NCBI GenBank assembly: GCA_963791625.1
Contig: CAWBTA010000006.1
Coordinates: 1,240,001-1,304,000, forward strand
Direction: 5' to 3'
Length of the DNA: 64,000 bases
From: JANMCE01 sp963791625
GTDB lineage: Bacteria > Actinomycetota > Acidimicrobiia > Acidimicrobiales > Ilumatobacteraceae
The position numbers and the translations under genes were made by a program. The notes beneath the pieces were generated by a model. That model made no database searches and was not told where the DNA came from. It saw only the letters and a program-made list of their open reading frames with translations. Shown piece after piece: positions 19,031-28,740 of this stretch (positions are counted from its first letter, which is position 1; every line of letters starts with the position of its first letter).

Positions 19031-20046
19031 ATGGTCTCGCTCGCGTTTGCTGGCGCGGGTTGGATAACGCCAATGCACGCCATGGCGGCCAAGGCCCTCG
19101 GTATCGACGTTCAAGCGTTCGCATCACGCACCGTTGAACACGCGGAGGCCAAGGCCCGCGAGTTCGGCGGCCGTGCCGTGGCTTACGACCAGCTACCGGC
19201 TGGCGCCGACATCGTGGTGGTGGCCACGCCACCGAGCCGACATGTAGCCGACGCGCTCCAAGCGCTGGCCGCGGGGGCGGCGGTGCTGGTGGAAAAACCA
19301 CTGGCAACCACGTTGGCCGACGCCGACCGACTCGTGGCAGCCGACACCGACGGTCGGGTGGCCTACGCCGAAAACCTGGCGCATTGTCCGGCCGTGCGTG
19401 CGATGCTCGGACGTCTTGGGTCGATCGGCGCGCCGAGCTATATCGAGATCCGCACCGCCGGCCCCCGGCCGACCTACGGGGAGTTCCTGACGACCGAGTG
19501 GGGAGGCGGTGCCCTGTTCGATCTGGGTGCCCATCCGATTGCGCTGGCCCTCTTGTTCGCCGGCAGTGCACGGGTCGCCAGCGTCACCGCAACGATCGAA
19601 CCAGGTACCGATCACCGATCAGACGAAGCCGCCACCGTCACCCTCTTGTTCGACACCGGGCTGCGGGCCAACGTCATCGTGAGCTGGCGAGCCGAACTGC
19701 CCCTGTGGGATGCGCAGGTGTCGGGGCCAACCGGGGTGGTGCGCGCTGAGCTGCTTCCCACAGCATCGGTGGAGCACAACGGTGAGACGCTCGCGCTCCC
19801 CGCCCCAAGTTCTCACCGACACAGCTCGAAACCCTCGGCTACATGGCGCAACTTCGCTCGTTCACCGGCGATGTGGCTACCGCCCGCCGACCTGTGCTGG
19901 ACGCGTCGTTCGGCCGACTGGTCCTCGACGTCATCTGCGCTGCCTACGCCAGCGGGGGCAACGGCTCGACGTCGGTCGCGGTGCCCTTTGCAGGGCCACG
20001 CGACCGGACGCCGCTACAACTGTGGCGCGGACTCAGCGCTGGCTGA
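19031..20046 (+). pseudogene. Gfo/Idh/MocA-family oxidoreductase with a one-base frameshift
   Basis: The frame from ATG 19031 is a normal MocA-type protein: LAFAGAGWITPMHAMAA, VVVATPPSRHVADALQ, VLVEKPLATTLADAD, and GGGALFDLGAHPIAL. At about 19803-19806 (a CCCC run) the frame breaks. Continuing one base off gives KFSPTQLETLGYMAQLRSFT and then a natural C-terminus ending at 20046 (LVLDVICAAYASG, later LWRGLSAG). One missing C restores a 338-residue protein. No other damage is visible, so a sequencing or assembly error is likely. It follows the F420-type gene by 4 bp and its end overlaps the convergent hydrolase gene by 14 bp. Confidence 0.85.
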
Positions 20047-20719
20047 GGGTGAGCGCGAAGAAGTCGAGGCTGCGCTTGGCGGCCTTGCGGGCCGACGCCT
20101 GGTGATAGTTGCTGCTGCCGTCCCGGTTGAAACCATGCTCGGCCGGGTACGCGTGCACAATGGCCGTGGTCCAAGCGGCCCGGATCTTCTTGATGGTCTT
20201 CAAGGGGATGTACTCGTCCTTCTTCCCGAAGTGGCACAGCAACGGGATCTTGGGCTGCATGGCAAGCATGTCGCCAACACCACCGCCGTAGTAGGCGACC
20301 GCCGAGGCGAACACGTCCGACAAATGGATCGAAGCGGCAGCGGCCATGGTTCCACCGAAGCAGTAGCCGACAATGCCGACCTTGGCGCCGCGCTGCGGAC
20401 CTCGTACTGCTTCCGCTGCGGCTCGGATGTCGGCAAGGGTGTTCGCAGGATCGAGCGAGGTGGCCAGGGCGCGGCCCTTGGCGATGGAATCGGGCGAGAC
20501 GTCAACATCGAACTTCTTCTCGGCGCGGTCGAAAACGGCAGGCGCTATGGCGGTGTAGCCCTTGCTGGCGTAGAAGTCGCACACGCTGCGCATGTGGGCA
20601 TTCACGCCGAAAATCTCCTGGACCACCACGATGCCACCCTTCGATGTGCGGGGTGGATCGGCGCGATACGCGTCGAAGGTGTGGCCATCGGCGGCCGTGA
20701 GCTGGATCGTCGTTCCCAT
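20033..20719 (-). CDS. Dienelactone hydrolase family protein
   Basis: 228 residues from ATG 20719, preceded by AAGGAGTC. The DLH fold and triad are visible: IVVVQEIFGVNAHMRSV (the E of the QEIFG motif), nucleophile Cys in VGYCFGGT, Asp in GKKDEYIP and His in AEHGFNRDGSSNYH. Canonical enzymes open dienelactones in chloroaromatic degradation; many paralogues have other ester or lactone substrates. No aromatic ring-cleavage gene is adjacent. The long N-terminal extension of the open frame is not coding. Confidence 0.9.
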   Translation of the reverse strand: MGTTIQLTAADGHTFDAYRADPPRTSKGGIVVVQEIFGVNAHMRSVCDFYASKGYTAIAPAVFDRAEKKFDVDVSPDSIAKGRALATSLDPANTLADIRAAAEAVRGPQRGAKVGIVGYCFGGTMAAAASIHLSDVFASAVAYYGGGVGDMLAMQPKIPLLCHFGKKDEYIPLKTIKKIRAAWTTAIVHAYPAEHGFNRDGSSNYHQASARKAAKRSLDFFALTLSQR

Positions 20720-20763
20720 CGGGAGACTCCTTAGGTGCAGTACTGCGGGGTGAAATCGAGAAG

Positions 20764-21783
20764 CTACAGCTTTACGACATACCGACCGGTCGTTTGCCCA
20801 GCAAAAATGGCGGTGAGAGCCGAATCCAGGCCATCCAGGCCGATTTCTGTGACCAAGCTGCCGTCGATGCCGAGTGGCTTCAAGTCGGTGGCACACCGGT
20901 GCCAGATGTCCTGTCGCAGGCTCATGGGGATCATCACCGAGTCGATGCCGAGCAGACTGACACCTCGCAGGATGAAGGGCAGCACGGTGGTGGGGATGGT
21001 CGTCCCACCCGTAAGTCCGCTTGCCGCGACCGATGCTCCGTACTTGAGGGTGCGCAAGACATAGGCGAGAGTGCTGCCGCCAACGCAATCAACGGCGCCG
21101 GCCCAACGCTCGGATTCCAACGGTCGCTTCGACTCCGCGCTGGTCTCTTCACGGCGGATGATGTCCGAGGCGCCGAGCTCACGGAGGAAGTCGTCATGAT
21201 CGGTTTTGCCTGTCGATGCAATGACGCTATAGCCCCGCCGGGCCAGGATTCCGACCGCCGTGGAACCCACGCCACCGGTTGCGCCTGTCACGAGCACCGG
21301 CCCGCTTGAAGGCTGCAGCCCTGCGTTCTCCAATGCGTGCACCGAGGCTGCCGCGGTGAAACCGGCGGTTCCGATGGCCATCGCCTCGCGAGCGGTGAGC
21401 CCACCCGGAAGAGGCATGACCCAGTCCCCCGGTAGGCGTGCGTACGAGGCGTATCCGCCGTGGCGCCCGGTGCCGATATCGTTGCCGTGAGCAAGCACGG
21501 TGTCGCCCACCTTCACCCCCGCCGGACCGTCAACGGCCACCACTTCACCGGCTAGATCCACGCCGGGCACGAGCATGTTGAGGCGGCTGACGCCGCCGCC
21601 GTGGACGGTAGCCAGCGCATCCTTGTAGTTGACGCTGGAGTATTGCACTCGGATGGTGACCTCACCGGCAGGCAGGTCGGCCGCAGCGAGTTCTCCCACG
21701 CCTCGCACCACGCCGGTGGGCTTCCCATCGGTATCAAGCAGCTTGGTGGCGATGAACGCTGGAAACGACGATGGTGGAGTCAC
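20764..21783 (-). CDS. acuI: Quinone-oxidoreductase-like MDR protein, AcuI/YhdH type
   Basis: 339 residues. YhdH/AcuI landmarks are clear: QYSSVNYKDALATVHG, MLVPGVDLAGEVV, THE GNDIGTGRHGGYASYARL loop and VTGATGGVGSTAVGILARRG for NADPH binding. AcuI reduces acryloyl-CoA to propionyl-CoA, for example in DMSP or 3-hydroxypropionate metabolism, and protects against acrylate. It is monocistronic or leads into the dienelactone hydrolase 44 bp downstream. Biochemical specificity is by family only. Confidence 0.85.
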   Translation of the reverse strand: MTPPSSFPAFIATKLLDTDGKPTGVVRGVGELAAADLPAGEVTIRVQYSSVNYKDALATVHGGGVSRLNMLVPGVDLAGEVVAVDGPAGVKVGDTVLAHGNDIGTGRHGGYASYARLPGDWVMPLPGGLTAREAMAIGTAGFTAAASVHALENAGLQPSSGPVLVTGATGGVGSTAVGILARRGYSVIASTGKTDHDDFLRELGASDIIRREETSAESKRPLESERWAGAVDCVGGSTLAYVLRTLKYGASVAASGLTGGTTIPTTVLPFILRGVSLLGIDSVMIPMSLRQDIWHRCATDLKPLGIDGSLVTEIGLDGLDSALTAIFAGQTTGRYVVKL

Positions 21784-21853
21784 GCGAGCCAGCCTGTCAT
21801 TCTGGACCGGTGGAAGAAAAACCAGCTCACCAGCATGGCCGGCCTGCGGCGTC

Positions 21854-22237
21854 CTACGCGGCAGCGACTATCGCGATCTCCATCTTCCACGTCGGTTGGG
21901 CCAGGGCCGGTACGGGTACCAGCGTTGACGCGGCGCGATGTTCGCCCATCACCCGGTCTCGCGCCGCCATCACCACACCGAGGTCGTTGCCAACCACCAC
22001 ATAGGTCGTGATGCTGACGATGTCGGCAACCTCCATTTCGGCCTCCTCCAGCATTGCGAGCAGATTTTCCCAGATCACCTGCGCCTGCTCGGCGAGGTCG
22101 TCGGGCACCGATCCGTCGGATCGGGTCGCAACCGCGCCCGACGTGTGCAGCATTCTGGCCGAGCCGATGGAGACGATCGCGTGCGCGTAGTTCGCAGCGG
22201 GCGGGGCGAGATGAACGGGAGCGATCTGTCGGTTCAT
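21854..22237 (-). CDS. RidA/YjgF/Rid-family protein
   Basis: 127 residues. The family shows YAHAIVSIGSARMLHTSGAVA, QAQVIWENLLAMLEEAEME, VSITTYVV and a late STLVPVPALAQPTWKMEIAI. The arginine that binds carboxylates in active imine deaminases (R105 in RidA) is not evident: the usual R-x-A/C-x3 block reads STLVPVPAL here with Arg/Ala earlier (EHRAASTL), so it may belong to another Rid subgroup. These proteins hydrolyse reactive enamines/imines or bind small ligands. Confidence 0.85.
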   Translation of the reverse strand: MNRQIAPVHLAPPAANYAHAIVSIGSARMLHTSGAVATRSDGSVPDDLAEQAQVIWENLLAMLEEAEMEVADIVSITTYVVVGNDLGVVMAARDRVMGEHRAASTLVPVPALAQPTWKMEIAIVAAA

Positions 22238-22312
22238 ACCCGCAAGTTAGCGGCTCGAGTCGCTGCCCCCATCTCGGCACGCCCATTGCCAGGGTGGCCT
22301 AGGGTCGGCCGT

Positions 22313-24703
22313 ATGGCTACATCGATCCTCGGAACCTCCGTCATCCGCCTCGAAGACCCCGCCTTCCTCACGGGGGCCACGACCTACATCGACAACCTTG
22401 ATCTGTCGGGTGTGCTCCACCTCGCCTTCGTCCGCTCGACGGTGGCGCTCGGTCGCATCCTGTCCATCGATACCGATCAGGCCTGGGCCATGCCGGGTGT
22501 TGTCGGAGTGTTCAAGGCAGAGGACCTGAACATTCCGGCGCACCACACGTTCATGGCGACGAACGACGCGGTCAAACGACCTGCGCTGGCAACCGGGATG
22601 GTTCACTTTGTAGGCGACCCGGTTGCGGTCGTCGTGGCCCGCACCAAGTCCGAAGCGGTTGATGCGGCCGAAACGGTCATTGTCGACTACGACGTCCTTC
22701 CGGCTCAGGTCGACATGGAACAGGCACTCGCCGCCGACGCGGTCTCTCAGTACGACACGCTCGTCGGCAATCTCATGGCCGGCTTCCGCGATCCGCAGGG
22801 CGACAGCGTGCTGGCCGACGCCGAGGTCGTTGTGCGAGGGCGTTTCGAGAATCAGCGTATTGCTGTCGTTCCGATGGAGGGCAACGCCATCGCGGTCCTG
22901 CCCGGTGATGACGGCAACGGCCACGACATCACCATCTACGTGTCGACCCAGATGCCGCACATGTTCCAACGGCTGATGTGCGCCGTGTTCGGCACCGATC
23001 CCGCCAAGATGCGCGTCATCACGCCGAACGTCGGCGGTGGCTTTGGTGGCAAGGCAGGTGTCACGGCCGAACACAGCGTGGCCGTCGCGGTGGCTCGTCG
23101 GCTGGAGCTACCGGTGAAATGGGTGGAGACGCGGACGGAGAACATGCAGGCGCTTCCCCACGGCCGCGGTCAGGTGCAGTACGTCGAAATGGGCTTCACC
23201 CGCGCCGGCAAGATCACCGGACTGCGCGCCCGCATCGTCGGTGACGCCGGCGCCTACGCAGGCTTCGGTGGCAACCTGGTTATCGGCCCTACCGTTGCTA
23301 TGGCCCAGGGTGTGTACGACATTCCCAAGATCTCGATCGACGCCGCCGTCGCCCTCACCACCACCACGCCCGTTGGCGCATTCCGCGGCGCAGGTCGTCC
23401 GGAAGCTACCTGCCTACTGGAGCGTATTATGGATCTCGCGGCAGACGAGTTGGGCGTCGATCCGACCGAGTTGCGTCGTCGAAATCTGTTGCAACCGCAA
23501 CAATTTCCTTACACGACGCTCACCGGTCGTACCTACGACGTTGGTCGATATGAGTTCGCGCTCGATGCGGCCTTGAAGGCCTCCGACTACACCGCGCTAT
23601 TAGCCGAGCAGACCGAGCGACGCGAGCGCGGCGACCGGGTGCAGATGGGCATCGGCATCAGCACATACGTAGAAATCACCGCGGGCGGGGGCGGCAGCGA
23701 GTTCGGTGCCGTCGACATCGCACCTGACGGAAGTGCCACCATCCGTGTCGGCACGTCAGGTCACGGTCAAGGCCACCCAACCTCGTTCGCCATGATCGTG
23801 CACGATCAACTCCGTATACCCCTCGACAAGATTCACTTCGTTCAGTCAGACACGGCCGAGGTGCCCCGGGGCTCGGGCACCGGTGGCTCCCGTTCGCTGC
23901 AGCTCGGAGGCACCGCCGTGCAGCACGCGGCCGTCGCCGTGCTCGAACGAGCCAAACGACTCGCTGCTGCGGCGCTCGAAGCCAACGTCGAGGACATCGT
24001 CGTACACGACGACGGCAAGGTAGGGGTGGCCGGTGTTCCGGCATCGGCGTTGTCGTGGTCCGAGCTGGCGGCGCACGCGGCCTGGTCCGATGACGGACCT
24101 CTTGGTGCCGAGCTTGATGTGGAACAAGCGAATGCCACGTTCCCGTTCGGCTCACACGTCGCCGTAGTAGATGTCGACATGGAGACGGGCTACGTGCGTC
24201 TGCGCCGTCTCATCGCCGTGGACGACGCCGGTCGCATTCTCAACCCCATGCTGGTGAACGGCCAACAGCACGGCGGCATTGCGCAGGGCGTCGCCCAAGC
24301 GTTGTGGGAGCAGTTCGTGTACGACGAAAACGGGAACCCGCTCACCTCGACACTGGCCGAATACGCCATGCCCAGCGCGGCGGAGTTTCCGTCGTTCGAA
24401 GTGAGCAACACCGAAACGCCCACGCCGCTGAACTCACTGGGAGCAAAGGGCATCGGCGAGTCCGGCACCATCGGCTCGATGCCTGCGGTGCACAATGCCG
24501 TGATTGATGCACTGAGCCACCTCGGCGTGCGCCACATCGACATGCCCTGCACGCCCGAACGAGTCTGGCAAGCCATCACCGACGCCGCCGCTGGCACCCT
24601 GCCCGACCCGTGGCGAGAGCCCCCGGCGTTCTTCGCCACGCTGCCTCTCAAGCCCGCCGCCGCAGCAGCATCAACGCCTGACGAGCCCGACGCGGACATT
24701 TGA
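22313..24703 (+). CDS. Form II aerobic CO-dehydrogenase large-subunit-like molybdoprotein (CoxL-like), unaccompanied
   Basis: 796 residues from ATG 22313. It belongs to the xanthine-oxidase/CoxL family: LEDPAFLTGATTYIDNL, HFVGDPVAVVVA, VGGGFGGKAGVTAEH and the late GAKGIGESGTIGSMPA. The active-site loop reads A356-F-R-G-A-G-R362, the form II type, not the CSFR loop of true form I CO dehydrogenase. Substrate is therefore unlikely to be CO; aldehydes or N-heterocycles are typical. Genes for the FAD (CoxM) and 2Fe-2S (CoxS) subunits are not in the neighbourhood, so partners must be elsewhere. Confidence 0.9.
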   Translation: MATSILGTSVIRLEDPAFLTGATTYIDNLDLSGVLHLAFVRSTVALGRILSIDTDQAWAMPGVVGVFKAEDLNIPAHHTFMATNDAVKRPALATGMVHFVGDPVAVVVARTKSEAVDAAETVIVDYDVLPAQVDMEQALAADAVSQYDTLVGNLMAGFRDPQGDSVLADAEVVVRGRFENQRIAVVPMEGNAIAVLPGDDGNGHDITIYVSTQMPHMFQRLMCAVFGTDPAKMRVITPNVGGGFGGKAGVTAEHSVAVAVARRLELPVKWVETRTENMQALPHGRGQVQYVEMGFTRAGKITGLRARIVGDAGAYAGFGGNLVIGPTVAMAQGVYDIPKISIDAAVALTTTTPVGAFRGAGRPEATCLLERIMDLAADELGVDPTELRRRNLLQPQQFPYTTLTGRTYDVGRYEFALDAALKASDYTALLAEQTERRERGDRVQMGIGISTYVEITAGGGGSEFGAVDIAPDGSATIRVGTSGHGQGHPTSFAMIVHDQLRIPLDKIHFVQSDTAEVPRGSGTGGSRSLQLGGTAVQHAAVAVLERAKRLAAAALEANVEDIVVHDDGKVGVAGVPASALSWSELAAHAAWSDDGPLGAELDVEQANATFPFGSHVAVVDVDMETGYVRLRRLIAVDDAGRILNPMLVNGQQHGGIAQGVAQALWEQFVYDENGNPLTSTLAEYAMPSAAEFPSFEVSNTETPTPLNSLGAKGIGESGTIGSMPAVHNAVIDALSHLGVRHIDMPCTPERVWQAITDAAAGTLPDPWREPPAFFATLPLKPAAAAASTPDEPDADI

Positions 24704-24710
24704 AACGTAG

Positions 24711-26276
24711 CTACCAGTCGGTCGGGGTGTAGTCCTTCAGGAACTGGCCCCAGATGTGGGTGCCGGTGTTGAAGCCGTCGATGATGGGGTCGACGATGCG
24801 GGCCGCGCCGTCCACGATGTCGAGGGGCGGGTGGAAACGTTGCTCCACCTGTTTCTGTGCGGCGATATGCACGGGGTCTTCGTCGCTGACCCAGCCGGTG
24901 TCCACGCTGTTCATGTGGATGCCGTCGGCGTGATAATCAGCGGCGGAGGTGCGGGTCATCATGTTCAGCGCGGCCTTGGCCATGTTGGTGTGCGGGTGCC
25001 GGGTCGTCTTGAACTTTCGGTAAAACTGTCCCTCGACGGCCGATACGTTCACGATGTGTTTGTCCCGCTCGGGTGTGCGCAGCATCAACGGTTTCAGCCG
25101 CGCATTCAGCACAAACGGCGCGACCGCATTGACCAGTTGCGTCTCCAAGAGTTCTACCGAGGAGACCTCGTGCAGCATGAGCCGCCACGAGTTGCGATCG
25201 CGCAGATCGATTTGCTGAAGATCCTGGTCGAGCCGACCGGATGGGAAGAGATGGTCCCCAGCCGGATGATCATCGGGTAGAAGTACCGCCTGTGAGAGTT
25301 CCGCGGCGCGGGTCAGGCCCGCAATGGCGCCCGGCAAGGCCTGCTCGACCACGTCTGAGGCAGACGATGTCGGCAGCATGTTGTAGCCACGAAGGCCCTC
25401 GTAGGCGCCGAGCAGATGCTGCACAGGGCCGGGCATGTGGTGCAGTGATGCCATCTCGCCGTCCATCATGTGCTTGTAGAAATCGGGCGGACGCCGCACC
25501 GTTTGGCAGGCGTTGCTGATGATGAAGTCGAGCCGATCACGAGTGTCGAGCAGGTGCGAACAGAACGCTTCGACCGACGGTGTGTGGCGCAGGTCGAGGC
25601 CGAAGATCTCCAGCCGATCTGCCCACTGCGCAAAGTCGGGTTCCTGTGCGTAGCGCTGCGCCGAGTCACGGGGAAAACGGGTGGTAACGATGAGGTGCGC
25701 GCCGGCTCGAAGCAGTTTGATACCGGCCTGGTAGCCAATCTTCACCCGACCGCCGGTCAGCAGCGCCACGCGGCCGCGCAGATCGGCCGTTTCGGTTCGT
25801 TTCATCTCATTGAAGTCACCGCAGGACGGACACATCTGGTCGTAGAAGCGGTGGATCTGGGTGTACTTCTTTTTGCATACGTAGCAGTGCTGCGGTTCGA
25901 TCGCCTCGCGGAAATCGGCGTCGTCAACCGTCTCGCTGTCATTCGGATCGGTGGTCGGAAACACGTTGGGCGACATGAACACCGGCTTGGAGCGCAGGGA
26001 CCGGATTCCGGTTTCGTTGAGCACCCCTTCGTCCCGACGAACCTTCTCCTGGCGCCGATCTCGCTTCTTGGCCCGTGACTGCTGACGGCGCTGCTCGACA
26101 TCGGGGTTGAACACGTCACCGGCCACGTCGATGAGCCGTCGGCGCTCGTCATTCGAGAGCACGGCCATGAGGCGGCGGTCACGAGTGATTGACTCCAAGA
26201 GGTCGGTGGCGTCACGCAGGCGAACGGCCAGCGTCTCGTCAACGGGAGCAGGTGCAGCGGAGTCTTCGAGTGGCAT
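24711..26276 (-). CDS. SDR-family protein with N-terminal zinc finger
   Basis: 521 residues. Residues 1-125 are polar with a basic helix (RRQQSRAKKRDRRQEKVRR). A CYVCKKK...CPSCGD four-cysteine motif follows. From about residue 165 a short-chain dehydrogenase Rossmann fold begins (GRVALLTGGRVKIGYQAGIK, glycine-rich but reading GGRVKIG instead of TGxxxGIG), with NACQTVRRPP at the NNAG position and late VNVSAVEG plus HTNMAKAALNMMTRT holding the SxxK-like Lys. Catalytic Tyr appears as the FYRKFK segment. Related proteins occur in actinobacteria and plants; function unknown. Confidence 0.78.
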   Translation of the reverse strand: MPLEDSAAPAPVDETLAVRLRDATDLLESITRDRRLMAVLSNDERRRLIDVAGDVFNPDVEQRRQQSRAKKRDRRQEKVRRDEGVLNETGIRSLRSKPVFMSPNVFPTTDPNDSETVDDADFREAIEPQHCYVCKKKYTQIHRFYDQMCPSCGDFNEMKRTETADLRGRVALLTGGRVKIGYQAGIKLLRAGAHLIVTTRFPRDSAQRYAQEPDFAQWADRLEIFGLDLRHTPSVEAFCSHLLDTRDRLDFIISNACQTVRRPPDFYKHMMDGEMASLHHMPGPVQHLLGAYEGLRGYNMLPTSSASDVVEQALPGAIAGLTRAAELSQAVLLPDDHPAGDHLFPSGRLDQDLQQIDLRDRNSWRLMLHEVSSVELLETQLVNAVAPFVLNARLKPLMLRTPERDKHIVNVSAVEGQFYRKFKTTRHPHTNMAKAALNMMTRTSAADYHADGIHMNSVDTGWVSDEDPVHIAAQKQVEQRFHPPLDIVDGAARIVDPIIDGFNTGTHIWGQFLKDYTPTDW

Positions 26277-26368
26277 GGGATGGCAATTCTACCTGCCCGG
26301 TCCGTTGAGTAACCTGAGCGTTCTTCGCGCCCGCCTACGAGCGCAACCATCACCGCAAGGATTTCACT

Positions 26369-27401
26369 ATGGCCAGTGCCCCCGTTCCTGCTGTCGTTGT
26401 TGGCCTCGATGTCGGAGGAACCAAGACAAACGCCACGATCCTGGACGAGCACGGCACCTTCTTGTTGGAAACCATGATGGAAGTGCCAAGCAACGTCCGT
26501 CAGGGTCCGGATGCGGCACTGAAGGCCATCAGCGAGGTGCTTGCCCTCGCGCTGGAGACCTCGGGCGTCCCCCGCCAGTCGGTGCTTGCTATTGGCCTCG
26601 ACACGCCCGGACCGGCCAGCGCCGACGGCGTGATCTCTTCGAAGGGCGCCACCAACTTTCCCGAGCCGGCCTGGTGGGGCTTCGACTTCCGGGGCGCGGT
26701 TGAGCATCACCTGCATCTGCCGGTCATCTACAACAACGACGGCAATGCTGCCGCGCTCTACGCCCACAACAGACTCTTCGGCGCCGATGCGCCGCACCGC
26801 TCGTCCATCGCCGCCATCGTCGGCACCGGACTGGGCGGCGGCGTCATTGAGCAGGGCCAAGTCGTGCGCGGGGCAGCGGGCATGGCTGGCGAGCTGGGTC
26901 ATGTGCATATTCCGATGGAAGGGTTGTTGGCACCAGGGCAGCCCACGCCGCGCTGCAACTGCGGCTTCTCCGGCGATCTCGAGAGTGTCGCTTCGCTCAG
27001 CGGTATTCAGAACAACCTGTTGCCCTACTGGCTCACCCAGTACCCAGACCACCCGCTGCACAACATGGTGATCAACGACGCGGCCAAGGCGGTGCGTGGC
27101 TACGGCGAACGGGGTGACGAGCTGGCGCTCAAGCTGTTTGAACAGCAGGCCATGGCCATTGGTCGCATGTTCACCATCGCCGCCAACTTCACCGATCCCG
27201 ATGTGTACTTTGTCGGGGGTGGCGTGATCGAAGCCGAACCCAGCGTTTCGCGACTGGTTCCTCGACAAGGTCAAGGCCTTCACCCACCTCCGCGACGAGC
27301 AAGCCGAAGTTGCCCAGTTCGCGCTGGTTGCCGACCTCGATATGGCCGGCGCTCGCGGGTCCGCGGTGGCCGCACTGCGAGCGGTTCGCCCCACGGTCTA
27401 A
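26369..27401 (+). pseudogene. ROK-family sugar kinase (glucokinase-like) with a one-base frameshift
   Basis: Residues from ATG 26369 give a ROK kinase: VVGLDVGGTKTNATILDE (phosphate-1), LPVIYNNDGNAAALYAHN, AIVGTGLGGGVIEQGQVV and AGELGHVHI. At about 27246-27248 (TTT) one extra base shifts the frame; reading on in the right frame gives RDWFLDKVKAFTHLRDEQ, then AEVAQFALVADLDMAGARGS and a stop at 27399. Removing one T restores 343 residues. The zinc motif is CNCGFSGDLE, lacking the last Cys of the usual CxCGxxGC. Error and true decay cannot be told apart; no other lesion is seen. Confidence 0.85.
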
Positions 27402-27408
27402 CGGACGC

Positions 27409-28740
27409 TCACAGAGCCGGGAGAGTGACGCGAAGGAACGATCCGGTGATGTCGGATCCTGTGACCAGCGTGCCGTTGGCCCGCTCCACCAGGTCTCGAA
27501 CCATGTCAACGCCGACGTCGCTGCGAACGCGAGGATCACGCGACGTCTCCCCCACAGCCGGTTCATCGCCATCGGTTGCAGCGCCCATCTGACCGTCGCC
27601 CCGCACCATGAGGTTCACCGTTCCGTCGTGCGTGGCGACGCGTATCGTGGCCGCTCGGCTCTGCGTCTGACTCGACAGGCTGCGCAGTCCTTCTTGTGCT
27701 GCCGCCAGGAGGAGCCGTTCCGTCGTCTCATCAATCTGAAGGTCGGGCGCGACGTCTACCGAAGTCACGATGCCCTGCGAGTCGAGCGCTGCCGCACACT
27801 GCTGAAGGGCTCCGGAGAGCCCGTGTTCAGAAAGCGATGGGTAGAGTTCCACCAGGCTAAGTTCCAAATGTCGGGCAATGCGGCGGGCTTCCGACGCGCT
27901 TCGGCCAACCATGTCTTTGACGACACTTGCGTCCTGGCCTTCCACTCTGTCGGCGGCCGCCGAAAGGCGCTGACCGAGCCGTTGGAGATCGACGAGCACG
28001 TGTGTTTCGAGCACACCGGCGATGTGTTGTCGGTCTCGGTCGACCACGTCGAGCGCACCGACCAGACGGGCTTCGCTGTGTTCCCGCATGGCGTTCAGTT
28101 TGCGCTGCAACGATCGAGCGAGCGGCAGCTGCAGCAGCCACAGTCCCAACAGGCCGCCGAGCACAGCGGGCAGAAACCGCTTCAACAATTTGCCCGCATA
28201 GCGATTGATATTGACGTCCCGGCTGTACGTCTCGAAGAGCATCGGCGTGCCGTCGGTCGTGTGCACCTGCACGTAAACCTGCAGGAGCTGGCCAAAGTCT
28301 CGCTCGTACACGTTCTCTGCATCGGCGAGATTGGAAAGGCTGGCGTCAGTGCCCCCGTTGCGCAGAATTTCGAGGTCGTCGTGATCGAGATCGAAGCGCT
28401 GATCGATCAACCGGGGCTCATCCGAATACACGATGCGGCCCGATTCCTCCCACAGTTTTACGCGAACGAACGTCCCCGCTTTCAGATGACGTTGCACCAC
28501 GGCGTCGAGCGCTGATCGAGCAGCCGGATCGTCGTGCAGAAGAGGCGGGGTGAGGTAACTGCCGAGGCCATCTCCGACGATCAGGGCCTGCTCACGGGCG
28601 CGTTCCACAGCTGCCGCTCGCCCCTCGCGTCGGAACAGCACGAGGCTCGCCACAATCATGAGGAGCAAGACGACAAAGCCTGACAGGGCGAACTTGACCA
28701 CGAGTGAGCGACCGAGGCGTCTGGTTCTCGACATCATCAT
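27409..28740 (-). CDS. Membrane sensor kinase-like protein, NarL-class, degenerate H box
   Basis: 443 residues. A membrane helix at about 15-36, an extracytoplasmic sensor region with LWEESGRIVYSDEPRLID, a second helix at about 185-205 (LPAVLGGLLGLWLLQLP), then a dimerisation helix and an ATPase-like end (GVDMVRDLVERANGTLVTGS). The dimerisation helix reads RQHIAGVLETHVLVDLQRL where NarL-class kinases have RxRIAxxLHDxVxQxL: the phospho-acceptor His is replaced by Glu. It starts inside the stop of the SARP gene (ATGA). It may act as a non-phosphorylating sensor for that regulator. Confidence 0.8.
   Translation of the reverse strand: MMMSRTRRLGRSLVVKFALSGFVVLLLMIVASLVLFRREGRAAAVERAREQALIVGDGLGSYLTPPLLHDDPAARSALDAVVQRHLKAGTFVRVKLWEESGRIVYSDEPRLIDQRFDLDHDDLEILRNGGTDASLSNLADAENVYERDFGQLLQVYVQVHTTDGTPMLFETYSRDVNINRYAGKLLKRFLPAVLGGLLGLWLLQLPLARSLQRKLNAMREHSEARLVGALDVVDRDRQHIAGVLETHVLVDLQRLGQRLSAAADRVEGQDASVVKDMVGRSASEARRIARHLELSLVELYPSLSEHGLSGALQQCAAALDSQGIVTSVDVAPDLQIDETTERLLLAAAQEGLRSLSSQTQSRAATIRVATHDGTVNLMVRGDGQMGAATDGDEPAVGETSRDPRVRSDVGVDMVRDLVERANGTLVTGSDITGSFLRVTLPAL

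Noticed and set aside
22313..24703. Calling this gene a true CO dehydrogenase (coxL)
   Set aside because: The active-site loop lacks the CSFR residues of form I enzymes and partner genes are missing.
25802..27394. Minus-strand frame of 530 residues spanning the SDR and ROK genes
   Set aside because: Crosses two real genes and their intergenic gap, with no domain outside the SDR part.
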